64,000 nucleotides of DNA, from the NCBI RefSeq assembly GCF_017433805.1, contig NZ_JAFRGN010000013.1, positions 186,001-250,000 on the forward strand, read 5' to 3'. This DNA comes from Butyrivibrio sp. (GTDB lineage Bacteria; Bacillota; Clostridia; Lachnospirales; Lachnospiraceae). Position 1 is the first letter of the stretch; each line of letters opens with the position of its first letter. A program made the position numbers and the translations under genes. Under the pieces are notes generated by a model. That model made no database searches, had not been told where the DNA came from, and worked only from the letters and a program-made list of their open reading frames with translations. Below, in pieces: positions 18,011 to 26,683 of this stretch.

Positions 18011-19030
18011 ATGAAAGAAATTGTAATAGGTAATAATCAGACAGATAAGCGACTTGATGGCTTTCTCAAGGCATATCTTCCAAATGCATCTATGGGCTTT
18101 ATATACAAGATGCTCCGGAAAAAGAACATCACGCTAAATGGTAAGAAGGCATCTGGTACTGAGAAGCTTTCTGTCGATGATAAAATATGTATTTTCTTTG
18201 CAGATGAGACTTTGGAGAAATTCAGGGGTGTAGCTGGAAATGCTGAGGAATCAGGGAAGGCAGGCTCTTCTAAAAATAGTAATATAGCTAAATCTGCAAG
18301 AGTTTCTTATAAGAAAATTGGAGATCTTAAGGTGATCTTTGAGAACAAACATGTTCTTTTTGTAGATAAGCCTGCAGGTCTTTTGTCGCAGAAATCAAAA
18401 GATACAGATAATAGCTTAAATGACTGGCTGATTGGATATATGCTTGAAAAGGGAGATATTACTCCGGAAGAGCTTGAAACCTATAAGCCTTCTATATGTA
18501 ACAGACTTGATCGAAATACAAGTGGTCTTGTTATCTGTGCTAAGTCTTTACTTGGCGCAAGGACTATGAACAAGATGCTTAAGGATAGGACTTTAGATAA
18601 GTATTACAGAACTATTGTTACAGGACACCTTGCTGAACCCTCCAAGCTTAAGGGATTTCTTTATAAAGATGAGAACAAAAATAAGGTTTATATTAAGGAT
18701 ACTGATCCTGGAGATGACAGATATTCCTATATAGAGACAGAATATAAGCCTGTTAAATATTATGAAGAGCTTGATATGACTCTTTTGGAAGTCAAGCTTA
18801 TTACTGGTAAGCCTCATCAGATCAGAGCACACTTACAGAGTATAGGCCATCCCATTATTGGTGATACCAAATATGGTGGTAGACCGTTTAAGGGGCTTAA
18901 ATACCAGCTTCTTCATAGCTACAGACTTGTGATGCCAGCTGATATGAAGGACGAATTATCAGACATAGCAGGAAAAGAATTTATTGCTGAGCTTCCTGAT
19001 ACATTTGGAAGAATTATCGGAAAGGGGTAA
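18011..19030 (+). CDS. RluA/RluD-family 23S rRNA pseudouridine synthase
   Basis: A 339-residue enzyme of the RluA family. An S4 domain (residues about 12-75, DKRLDGFLKAYLP) is followed by the catalytic domain with CNRLDRNTSGLVI, containing the catalytic Asp, and LITGKPHQIRAHL. A linker of about 30 Ser/Lys/Asn-rich residues separates the two. The ATG at 18011 is preferred; an in-frame ATG at 17939 would extend it into the preceding gene without domain support. The stop is 2 bases before recU. The target uridines cannot be told from sequence alone. Confidence 0.88.
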   Translation: MKEIVIGNNQTDKRLDGFLKAYLPNASMGFIYKMLRKKNITLNGKKASGTEKLSVDDKICIFFADETLEKFRGVAGNAEESGKAGSSKNSNIAKSARVSYKKIGDLKVIFENKHVLFVDKPAGLLSQKSKDTDNSLNDWLIGYMLEKGDITPEELETYKPSICNRLDRNTSGLVICAKSLLGARTMNKMLKDRTLDKYYRTIVTGHLAEPSKLKGFLYKDENKNKVYIKDTDPGDDRYSYIETEYKPVKYYEELDMTLLEVKLITGKPHQIRAHLQSIGHPIIGDTKYGGRPFKGLKYQLLHSYRLVMPADMKDELSDIAGKEFIAELPDTFGRIIGKG

Positions 19031-19032
19031 TA

Positions 19033-19569
19033 ATGCCTACTTGGAAATCAAGAGGTTTACGAGGTTCTACATTAGAGGAACTGATCAATCGTTCTAACGA
19101 AAGATACCAGGAGCTGGGGCTTGCTCTTATTCAGAAGATCCCGACTCCTATTACACCCATCAATATAGAAAAGGAAACAAGGCACATAACATTGGCATAT
19201 TTTGATCAGAAGAGTACCGTAGACTATATCGGTGCTGTACAGGGGATTCCTGTTTGCTTTGATGCCAAGGAATGTGCTTCTAGTACTTTTACTCTCGAAA
19301 ACATCCATCCACACCAGGTTCGCTTCATGGCGGATTTTGAAAAACAGGATGGAATCGCATTTTTTCTTATTTATTTTACTTCACTTAATGAATTTTATTA
19401 TTTGCCTTACAGGAAATTGCAGGAATTCTGGGACAGAGCAGAAAACGGAGGCAGAAAAAGCTTTAGAAGAGATGAGCTTGATGATGAGTTCATCATTAAA
19501 TCTCCTGGAGAATCTGGAATTCTGATTCCTTACCTTGATCTTATCCAAAAGGATTTGGACGAAAGATAA
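19033..19569 (+). CDS. recU: Holliday junction resolvase RecU
   Basis: A 178-residue RecU, the Gram-positive Holliday junction resolvase that acts with RuvAB. The start WKSRGLRGSTLEELIN, the nuclease core with KSTVDYIG, FDAKECASSTFTLENIHPHQ (Asp/Glu/Lys metal site) and FLIYFTSLNEFYYLP all match the family. Length is slightly short of Bacillus RecU. RecU often pairs with a penicillin-binding protein gene; here it instead ends a run with two pseudouridine synthases. Confidence 0.93.
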   Translation: MPTWKSRGLRGSTLEELINRSNERYQELGLALIQKIPTPITPINIEKETRHITLAYFDQKSTVDYIGAVQGIPVCFDAKECASSTFTLENIHPHQVRFMADFEKQDGIAFFLIYFTSLNEFYYLPYRKLQEFWDRAENGGRKSFRRDELDDEFIIKSPGESGILIPYLDLIQKDLDER

Positions 19570-19572
19570 TTG

Positions 19573-19601
19573 TTGACACGAATATTGTTATAGGTTACAC
19601 T
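19573..19601 (+). promoter_or_regulatory. Promoter of the his operon
   Basis: TTGACA, a 17-base spacer and TACACT, starting four bases after the recU stop. The predicted transcript start is near 19608, which leaves a leader of about 70 bases before hisZ. Confidence 0.75.
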
Positions 19602-19629
19602 TTTTACTATGATACCAAATTAGCATGAT

Positions 19630-19664
19630 AGCACTGTGAAGTAATAAAGTGCTTTTATTCTTTT
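19630..19664 (+). promoter_or_regulatory. Weak terminator-like hairpin in the hisZ leader
   Basis: A 6-bp stem AGCACT / AGTGCT with a 12-base loop is followed by TTTATTCTTTT, and then the hisZ ribosome site GAGAGGTG. It could act as a leaky attenuator. No T-box, His-codon leader peptide or known riboswitch is visible in this short leader. Confidence 0.4.
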
Positions 19665-19676
19665 AGAGAGGTGTTT

Positions 19677-20786
19677 ATGAGTAAGGTTCTTTTACATACT
19701 CCTGATGGAGTAAGAGATATCTATGGCAAAGAATGTATTGATAGAAACGCAGTTATTAACAATATTCATAACAAGATGAAGAGCTTTGGCTATGCAGAGA
19801 TTGAGACTCCTACTTTTGAATTCTTTGATGTTTTTGCAGAGGAAATCAATGCATCAGATACCAAAGAGCTTTATAAGTTTTTTGATAAAGAAGGAAACAC
19901 TCTGGTACTTCGCCCAGACTTTACACCTTCTATAGCTAGATGTGCATCCAAGGTAATGCTGGAGAACGGCAATCCGATCAGAGTCTGCTATGAAGGCAAC
20001 ACATTTTTAAATGTTTCCAATTTACAGGGTAAGCTTAAAGAGAACTGTAATATTGGTGTAGAGCTTATGAACGATTCATCTGTATATGCAGATGCGGAAG
20101 CTATAGCTCTTTTAATAGAGGCGCTTAAGAGTAGTGGCCTTCAGGATTTCCAGGTAAGCGTTGGGGATGCTGACTATTATAAGGGGCTGTGCGAAGAAGC
20201 TGGTATCACTCCTGAAACTGAGGAAGAGATCAGAGAACAAATTATTGGTAAGAACTATTTTGCTGCAGAGTCAATCATGAGGGAAAAGAATATCCCTGAA
20301 AAATACAGTGACTTGATTATAAAGGTATCTGAATTTATCGGTTCTGATGATGCGCTTGATAAGGCTATTAGTCAGGTAAAAAATGACAGATCCATTGCTG
20401 CAGTAAACAGACTTAAAGAGCTGTATAAGGTTTTGACTTTATATGGAGTTGAGAAGTATGTGTCCTTTGATCTTAGCATACTTAGCAGGTTTAATTACTA
20501 TACAGGTGTTATTTTTAGCGCATATACCTATGGTGTAGGTGATGCAATAGCTAAAGGTGGCCGATATGACAACCTTCTTGGCAAATATGGTAAGGATGCT
20601 CCTGCTATAGGTTTTTCTATTGTGATTGATGATCTTATGTCTGCTCTATACAGACAGGGAATCAAGGTAGAAAACGGTGAGGAAGTTGAGACTGTTACTT
20701 ATACCAAAGAGACTTTTGAAGCAGCACTTAAGAAAGCGCGAGAGCTTAGGGAAAGTGGCAAGAACGTTGTACTGAAGGCAGAGTAA
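19677..20786 (+). CDS. hisZ: ATP phosphoribosyltransferase regulatory subunit HisZ
   Basis: A 369-residue HisRS-like protein without tRNA-ligase function. It forms a complex with short HisG and makes it active and His-sensitive. It shows the HisZ/HisRS start LLHTPDGVRDIYGKE, the class II motif 2 region LVLRPDFTPSIARC, and a HisRS-like YYTGVIFSAYTYGVG plus GGRYDNLLGKYG. The anticodon-binding domain of true HisRS is missing, which gives the short length. Start at 19677 is chosen since AGAGAGGTG lies just before it. It is the first gene of the his cluster. Confidence 0.93.
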   Translation: MSKVLLHTPDGVRDIYGKECIDRNAVINNIHNKMKSFGYAEIETPTFEFFDVFAEEINASDTKELYKFFDKEGNTLVLRPDFTPSIARCASKVMLENGNPIRVCYEGNTFLNVSNLQGKLKENCNIGVELMNDSSVYADAEAIALLIEALKSSGLQDFQVSVGDADYYKGLCEEAGITPETEEEIREQIIGKNYFAAESIMREKNIPEKYSDLIIKVSEFIGSDDALDKAISQVKNDRSIAAVNRLKELYKVLTLYGVEKYVSFDLSILSRFNYYTGVIFSAYTYGVGDAIAKGGRYDNLLGKYGKDAPAIGFSIVIDDLMSALYRQGIKVENGEEVETVTYTKETFEAALKKARELRESGKNVVLKAE

Positions 20787-20796
20787 TGGAGGTTTT

Positions 20797-21435
20797 ATGA
20801 GATATTTGACATTTGCTCTTGGCAAAGGAAGACTTGTAGATTCCACAATGGAACTTCTGAATAAATGTGGTATTTCCTGCGAAGAGATTCTTGATAAGAA
20901 AACCAGAAAGCTTATTTTTACAAATGAAGAGCTTAAACTTAAGTTCTTTCTTGCAAAGGGACCCGATGTACCAACATACGTAGAATATGGCGCAGCTGAT
21001 ATTGGTATTGTTGGTGCAGATACTATTTTGGAAGAAAATAGAAGAGTATATGAGGTGCTTGATCTTGGCTTTGGTAAATGCAGAATGTGTGTATGCGGAC
21101 CTCATGAGGCCAAAGAGCTTCTTGCCCATCGTGAGATGATCAGAGTTGCAAGTAAATATCCTAATATCGCCAAGGACTATTTCTTTAACAAAAAGCATCA
21201 GACAGTAGACATCATTAAGCTTAACGGATCAGTAGAGCTGGGGCCAATTGTAAACCTATCAGATGTTATTGTTGATATCGTTGAGACAGGTTCTACTCTT
21301 AGAGAAAACGGTCTAGAAGTACTAGAGGAAATCTGTCCATTATCTGCAAGAATGATAGTTAATCAGGTTAGTATGCAGATGGAAACAGACAGAATTAGAA
21401 AACTAATCAATGACATGAAGGAGAATTTATCATAA
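20797..21435 (+). CDS. hisG: ATP phosphoribosyltransferase, short form
   Basis: A 212-residue HisG that joins ATP and PRPP to form phosphoribosyl-ATP, the first and regulated step of histidine synthesis. Motifs are FALGKGRLVDSTMELL, the EYGAADIGIVGADT segment, and the PRPP-binding DIVETGSTLRENGL. The C-terminal regulatory domain of long HisG is absent, which fits with HisZ being encoded just upstream. The stop directly abuts the hisD start. Confidence 0.95.
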   Translation: MRYLTFALGKGRLVDSTMELLNKCGISCEEILDKKTRKLIFTNEELKLKFFLAKGPDVPTYVEYGAADIGIVGADTILEENRRVYEVLDLGFGKCRMCVCGPHEAKELLAHREMIRVASKYPNIAKDYFFNKKHQTVDIIKLNGSVELGPIVNLSDVIVDIVETGSTLRENGLEVLEEICPLSARMIVNQVSMQMETDRIRKLINDMKENLS

Positions 21436-22725
21436 ATGAGAACTTTACAGCTTAATAACGAGACCAAACAGGAGCTCCTTGGAAATCTTCTTAACAGAAA
21501 TCCAGGTAGCTACACACAGTATGAGAATACTGTTAATGAAATTATAGATAATGTCAGGAACAATGGTGATAAGGCACTTTTTGATTACACTCTTAAATTT
21601 GATAAATGTAGTCTTGATTCTAAATCCGTTGTTGTTACAAAGGAAGAGATTAAGAAGGCCTATGAGAAGCTCTCACCTGAATTCATAGAGGTTATGAAGA
21701 AGAGTGCAGAGAATATCAGAGTATTCCACGAGAAGCAAAAGAGAAACTCATGGATTGAAACCAGAGAAGATGGCAGCATTCTTGGTCAGAGAATACTTCC
21801 AATAGAGATCTCCGGCGTTTATGTTCCAGGCGGAAAAGCAGCTTACCCTTCAAGCGTTCTCATGAATGTTGTTCCAGCCAAGGTTGCAGGTGTTGAGAGA
21901 ATCATTATGTGCACACCACCTCAGGCTGACGGATCTGTTAATCCTGGAACGCTTGTTGCAGCTGACATTGCTGGTGTTGATGAAGTATACAGAGTTGGTG
22001 GTGCTCAGGCAATAGCTGCTATGGCATTTGGAACAGAGAGCATTCCTAAGGTAGATAAGATCACAGGCCCTGGTAATATTTTTGTAGCTCTTGCCAAGAA
22101 AGCATGCTTTGGACATGTTTCTATAGATTCAATTGCTGGTCCTAGTGAGATTCTTGTTCTTGCAGATGATACAGCTAAGGCCAGATATGTAGCAGCAGAC
22201 CTTCTGTCACAAGCAGAGCATGATGAACTTGCAAGTGCAATTCTTGTTACTACATCTAAGAGACTTGCAGAAGAAGTATCAAAGGAAATAGATGAATTCC
22301 TTAAGATTTTATCAAGAGCAGATATAATTAGTAAGTCTTTGGAAAACTACGGGTATATTTTTGTAGCTGATACATTAGAAGATGCTATAGATGCTGCCAA
22401 TGCAGTAGCTTCTGAGCACTTGGAGATTATTACAGCAAACCCATTTGAGGTTATGACCAAGATTAAAAATGCAGGTGCTATTTTCCTTGGGGAGTATTCA
22501 TCAGAGCCTCTTGGAGACTATATTGCGGGACCTAACCATATTCTTCCAACAAATAGAACTGCAAGATTTTTCTCACCACTTAATGTGGATGACTTTATGA
22601 AGAAAAGCAGTATCATTGCATACTCAAGAGATGCTCTCAGCAAGGTACACAAGGATATTGAACTCTTTGCCAAAGAAGAGAGCTTAACAGCACATGCTAA
22701 TTCAATTGCTGTAAGATTTGAGTAA
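21436..22725 (+). CDS. hisD: Histidinol dehydrogenase
   Basis: A 429-residue enzyme for the last two steps of histidine synthesis, histidinol to histidine with two NAD. Conserved segments include VYVPGGKAAYPSSVLMN, KITGPGNIFVALAK, SIAGPSEILVLAD, QAEHDELASAIL, the catalytic SEHLEI and AGPNHILPT. The start follows the hisG stop with no gap. A 182-base gap follows before hisB. Confidence 0.96.
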   Translation: MRTLQLNNETKQELLGNLLNRNPGSYTQYENTVNEIIDNVRNNGDKALFDYTLKFDKCSLDSKSVVVTKEEIKKAYEKLSPEFIEVMKKSAENIRVFHEKQKRNSWIETREDGSILGQRILPIEISGVYVPGGKAAYPSSVLMNVVPAKVAGVERIIMCTPPQADGSVNPGTLVAADIAGVDEVYRVGGAQAIAAMAFGTESIPKVDKITGPGNIFVALAKKACFGHVSIDSIAGPSEILVLADDTAKARYVAADLLSQAEHDELASAILVTTSKRLAEEVSKEIDEFLKILSRADIISKSLENYGYIFVADTLEDAIDAANAVASEHLEIITANPFEVMTKIKNAGAIFLGEYSSEPLGDYIAGPNHILPTNRTARFFSPLNVDDFMKKSSIIAYSRDALSKVHKDIELFAKEESLTAHANSIAVRFE

Positions 22726-22907
22726 TCTGGTCAAAATTTATAATACTGACCGATATGGTAAATAACGTACAATAACATGTGTATTCATATGATTTAGCGT
22801 CAAAATTGCAAGTTAACTTTCTAAAGTGATTATAAACTGCAAGTTATTTAATTTTTATAAGTTAAATTAACAATATTTTGCGAGATTAATTTAAGGGGAT
22901 ACAACTT
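22726..22907 (+). promoter_or_regulatory. AT-rich hisD-hisB gap with two direct repeats
   Basis: This 182-base gap interrupts the otherwise tight his cluster. It holds two exact copies of TGCAAGTTA at 22807-22815 and 22838-22846, 31 bases apart (three helical turns), and a related ATAAGTTAA further on. No clear terminator is visible. An internal promoter or operator for hisB and the downstream genes is possible; I could not fix a convincing -35/-10 pair. Confidence 0.4.
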
Positions 22908-23498
22908 ATGGAATTACGCTCTGCTACAGTTGCAAGAAAAACCAAGGAAGCGGATATTGCCATTACTTTGAATATCGATGGCACAGGTACCAGTAACATA
23001 GAAACTGGTAATGGATTTTTTGATCATATGCTTGATGGCTTTGCAAGACACGGTCTTTTTGACCTTAATGTTAAGGCAAGTGGCGATCTAAATGTTGATT
23101 GTCATCACACAGTTGAAGATACCGGAATCGTTCTTGGTCAGGCCATTGCCAAGGCTATTGGCGACAAAAAGGGCATTAAGAGATATGGCAGCATGATACT
23201 TCCTATGGATGAAACGCTTGTAATGTGTGCTATTGACCTCAGTGGACGTCCATATTTTATAATGGATGGCGAATTCACTTCACCTATGGTTGGTGATTTT
23301 GATACTCAGATGGTAAGAGAATTCTTTTATGCAATATCTTATTCTGCAGGAATGAATCTTCATCTTAGAATTATCACAGGTCTTAATGATCATCACAAAA
23401 TAGAAGCTCTCTTTAAGGCTTTTGCAAAGGCTCTTGATGAGGCTACAACAATAGATCCCAGAATAAGTGATGTACTTAGTACAAAAGGAGCACTTTAA
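22908..23498 (+). CDS. hisB: Imidazoleglycerol-phosphate dehydratase
   Basis: A 196-residue monofunctional HisB. It dehydrates imidazole-glycerol phosphate to imidazole-acetol phosphate. Manganese-binding His motifs are clear: FFDHMLDGFARHG, DCHHTVEDTG and GLNDHHKIEALFKAF. There is no N-terminal histidinol phosphatase as in enteric HisB. AAGGGGA precedes the ATG, and its stop overlaps the next start by one base. Confidence 0.96.
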   Translation: MELRSATVARKTKEADIAITLNIDGTGTSNIETGNGFFDHMLDGFARHGLFDLNVKASGDLNVDCHHTVEDTGIVLGQAIAKAIGDKKGIKRYGSMILPMDETLVMCAIDLSGRPYFIMDGEFTSPMVGDFDTQMVREFFYAISYSAGMNLHLRIITGLNDHHKIEALFKAFAKALDEATTIDPRISDVLSTKGAL

Positions 23499-24793
23499 TG
23501 TCAGATTTTAAGAAAAAATTCTTAGCATCAATTTACCTGAAGGATGAAAAGGCAGTTAAATCTCTTAAGGATTACACTGTTATTAATGATGATCCGATAG
23601 CTTTGACTCAGGAATACTCAAATGAAAATGTAGATGGAATTATTGTCTTTGACCTTGTGGCATCAGGAGATGACAAAGCTCATGAGAAATCACTTGATAT
23701 TATAAAGGATATCTGCAAGGCTAGCGATGTACCAGTTATTGGTGCTGGAAATGTTAAGCGTATGGAGGATATCAAGAAGCTTCTATATGCTGGATGTAAG
23801 AAGGCATGTCTTAACTTCAGCAAACCAGGCAACATAGAAATACTTGCAGAAGTATCAGAGAAATTCGGAAAAGATAAGATACTTGCATGCTATAGCGATG
23901 CATCATCAATTGATGGCAATAAAGATCAGGTGCTTAAGTATATAAGCGAATTAGTATGCATAGATTACAAGGATGGCGTTAACCTTCCGTCTATTGATCT
24001 GCCTATAACGGTTGTTATTGATGATTCTTTTGATGGAGAGCCATATTCACTCTTTGAGAAATATGATTCTATATCAGGAATATCAGGAGATGTTATCAAC
24101 TCTAATATAGCTAAGGTATCAGCCTACAAAGAAGCATGTCTTTCAAAGGGGATAGACATCCTTAGACTTGAGCCAAAGTTTTCTTTTGCTGATCTTAAAA
24201 AGAACTCAGATGGCATGGTTCCTGTTATAGTGCAGGATTATAGAACCGATCAGGTTTTGATGTTGGCATATATGAACGAAGAGGCTTATAATAAAACTCT
24301 AAGTACAGGTAAGATGACATACTTTAGTCGAAGCCGTAACGAGCTCTGGGTAAAGGGATTAACCAGTTCACATTACCAGTATGTAATGTCACTGACAGCC
24401 GATTGTGATCTTGATACTATTCTTGCCAAGGTTAAGCAGATCGGAGCTGCGTGTCATACTGGAAGCTATTCCTGCTTCTTTAATGAGATTGCCTCCAAGG
24501 AATATACCGAGAAGAATCCTCAGAAGGTTCTGGACAGTGTCTTTGATGTAATTCAGGACAGAAAGATTAATCCAAGAGAAGGTTCTTATACCAACTATCT
24601 TTTTGATAAAGGCCTTGATAAGATTCTTAAAAAGGTTGGAGAAGAAGCAACAGAGATGGTTATAGCCGCCAAAAATGAAGGCTCCAACGAAATAGTTTAC
24701 GAAATGTCTGATTTCCTGTATCATATGATGGTCCTCATGGCTGAAAAGAATGTCAGCTGGGAGGAGATAACTGATGAACTGTCTAGACGATAA
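23498..24793 (+). CDS. hisIE: HisIE with N-terminal degenerate HisF-like barrel
   Basis: A 431-residue three-part protein. Residues about 225-325 are the HisI cyclohydrolase (DYRTDQVLMLAYMNEEA, SRSRNELWVKG, the acidic metal site DCDLDT, and ACHTGSYSC). Residues about 340-431 are the HisE pyrophosphatase (KKVGEEATEMVIAAKN, EMSDFLYHMMVL). Residues 1-215 align with HisF/HisA TIM barrels: IIVFDLVASGDD fits HisF VFLDITAS and VIGAGNVKRMEDIKKLL fits VGGGIRS. However, the first catalytic Asp (CLDVKDG) reads Tyr (SIYLKDE), and the second half is shortened. The barrel probably does not catalyse. HisA, HisF, HisH and HisC are not in this window. Confidence 0.88.
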   Translation: MSDFKKKFLASIYLKDEKAVKSLKDYTVINDDPIALTQEYSNENVDGIIVFDLVASGDDKAHEKSLDIIKDICKASDVPVIGAGNVKRMEDIKKLLYAGCKKACLNFSKPGNIEILAEVSEKFGKDKILACYSDASSIDGNKDQVLKYISELVCIDYKDGVNLPSIDLPITVVIDDSFDGEPYSLFEKYDSISGISGDVINSNIAKVSAYKEACLSKGIDILRLEPKFSFADLKKNSDGMVPVIVQDYRTDQVLMLAYMNEEAYNKTLSTGKMTYFSRSRNELWVKGLTSSHYQYVMSLTADCDLDTILAKVKQIGAACHTGSYSCFFNEIASKEYTEKNPQKVLDSVFDVIQDRKINPREGSYTNYLFDKGLDKILKKVGEEATEMVIAAKNEGSNEIVYEMSDFLYHMMVLMAEKNVSWEEITDELSRR

Positions 24794-24802
24794 GGAAAAA
24801 AC

Positions 24803-26683
24803 ATGAATTATAATTTAGCTCTTTCAGATGAGACACTCCTTAGTATTGAGAAACCGGAGAGATACATTGGCAATGAGGTCAACAGCGTTTACAAGGATAA
24901 AAACGCCGTTGATATCAGGTTTGCTATGTGTTTCCCTGATGTTTACGAAATAGGAATGTCTCATCTTGGTATTCAGATTCTTTACGGACTCTTTAACTCT
25001 TATGAAGACGTATGGTGCGAGCGTGTGTATTCACCTTGGACCGATATGGACAAGGTACTAAGAGATAAAGATATCCCTCTTTTTGCTCTGGAATCCCAGG
25101 AACCGATCAGGAACTTTGATTTTCTTGGTTTCACAATCCAGTATGAGATGTGTTATACGAATATTTTGCAGGTACTTGATCTTTCCAAGATACCTCTTCT
25201 TGCTGCGGATAGAACCTGGGATGATCCTATTGTAGTCGGTGGAGGCCCTTGTACCTATAATCCAGAGCCTATTACTGATTTCTTTGACTTTTTCTATATT
25301 GGTGAAGGTGAGACAAGATATAGAGAGATTTTTGATCTTTATAAAAAGGCCAGAAAAGATGGCGTTTCAAGACAGGAGTTCTTAAGACAGCTAAGCCATA
25401 TTCCTGGAATGTATGTACCATCTCTTTATAACGTTGAGTATAACGACGACTTCACAATAAAGTCTATGAAGCCTATTTATGACGACGTACCAGAAACTGT
25501 TAAGAAAGAGATGTGTACCGATCTTTCTAAAGAGTTTTATCCAACTAAGCCTGTTGTTCCATATATCAAGATTACTCAGGACAGAGTAGTTCTTGAAGTT
25601 ATGCGTGGTTGTATAAGAGGCTGTAGATTCTGCCAGGCAGGTCAGCTCTATAAACCACTTAGAGAAAAGGATGTTGAATACCTCAAACAGCATGCTATTG
25701 AGTCATTAAAAAACACTGGTTATGAAGAAATATCCCTTAGTTCCTTGAGTTCAAGCGATTACTCCAAGCTTCCAGAGCTCTTGGATTTCCTGATTGAAGA
25801 GTGCAATGACAAGAAGGTTAATATATCACTTCCTTCACTTCGTATTGATGCCTTTTCTCTTGATGTCATGAGTAAGGTTCAGGATGTTAAAAAGAGTTCT
25901 CTTACCTTTGCTCCTGAGGCTGGTACTCAGAGAATGAGAGATGTAATCAATAAAGGTCTTACAGAAGAAGATATCCTTAGAGGTTCACATGAAGCCTTCC
26001 TTGGTGGATGGAATAAGGTTAAGCTTTATTTCATGCTTGGTCTTCCTACAGAGACTGATGAGGATATTCTTGGAATCGGAGATATTGCCAATAAAGTTGC
26101 AGTAGAATATTTCGAAACCATGCCTAAAGAGAAGAGAAATGGAAGAACAATTGATATTGTTGCCAGCACATCATTCTTTGTGCCCAAGCCATTTACTCCT
26201 TTTCAGTGGGCTCCTATGAATACTAAAGAGGAATTCCTTGATAAGGCAAACAAGACCAGAAAAGGAATCATGTCTCAGCTCAACCAGAAGCACATTAAGT
26301 ACAACTGGCATGAAGCTGATGCAAGTATGATGGAAGGCATTCTTGCCAGAGGCGATAGAAGACTTAATAAAGTTATTCTCAAGGCTTATGAAAGCGGATG
26401 TATTTACGATGCCTGGGGCGAGTATTTCCACTTTGATGTATGGATGAAGATATTTGACGAATGTGGAATTGATCCATTCTTCTATACAACAAGAGAAAGA
26501 GCTGATGATGAAATATTCCCTTGGGATATCCTTAACTGCGGCGTTACAAAGTCATTCCTTTTAAGAGAATGGAAAAATGCTCTTGCAGGTAAGCCTTCAA
26601 GCAATTGCCGTCTTGGCTGTCTTGGATGTGGCGCAGCCTCCTATGGAGTTGGTGTATGTACGGAGGGCAAGAACAATGCATAA
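24803..26683 (+). CDS. B12-binding-like radical SAM protein, TIGR03960 family
   Basis: A 626-residue radical SAM protein. The N-terminal 200 residues resemble a B12-binding fold (CFPDVYEIGMSHLGIQILYG, VGGGPCTYNPEP). The radical SAM domain begins with the 4Fe-4S motif RGCIRGCRFCQAG (CxxxCxxC) at about residue 270. The C-terminus carries more Cys (NCRLGCLGCGAASYGVGVC), probably a second metal or cluster site. The reaction is not known to me. It is almost always followed by a TIGR03936 partner, RNase E/G and rplU, exactly as here, which suggests a link to translation or RNA modification. Confidence 0.88.
   Translation: MNYNLALSDETLLSIEKPERYIGNEVNSVYKDKNAVDIRFAMCFPDVYEIGMSHLGIQILYGLFNSYEDVWCERVYSPWTDMDKVLRDKDIPLFALESQEPIRNFDFLGFTIQYEMCYTNILQVLDLSKIPLLAADRTWDDPIVVGGGPCTYNPEPITDFFDFFYIGEGETRYREIFDLYKKARKDGVSRQEFLRQLSHIPGMYVPSLYNVEYNDDFTIKSMKPIYDDVPETVKKEMCTDLSKEFYPTKPVVPYIKITQDRVVLEVMRGCIRGCRFCQAGQLYKPLREKDVEYLKQHAIESLKNTGYEEISLSSLSSSDYSKLPELLDFLIEECNDKKVNISLPSLRIDAFSLDVMSKVQDVKKSSLTFAPEAGTQRMRDVINKGLTEEDILRGSHEAFLGGWNKVKLYFMLGLPTETDEDILGIGDIANKVAVEYFETMPKEKRNGRTIDIVASTSFFVPKPFTPFQWAPMNTKEEFLDKANKTRKGIMSQLNQKHIKYNWHEADASMMEGILARGDRRLNKVILKAYESGCIYDAWGEYFHFDVWMKIFDECGIDPFFYTTRERADDEIFPWDILNCGVTKSFLLREWKNALAGKPSSNCRLGCLGCGAASYGVGVCTEGKNNA

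Noticed and set aside
19602-19676. T-box riboswitch or His leader peptide before hisZ
   Set aside because: The leader is only about 70 bases, there is no T-box sequence, and the short frames contain no His codons.
22801-22870. Start of a CRISPR-like or tandem repeat array
   Set aside because: Only two 9-base copies exist with AT-rich surroundings. This fits an operator, not an array.
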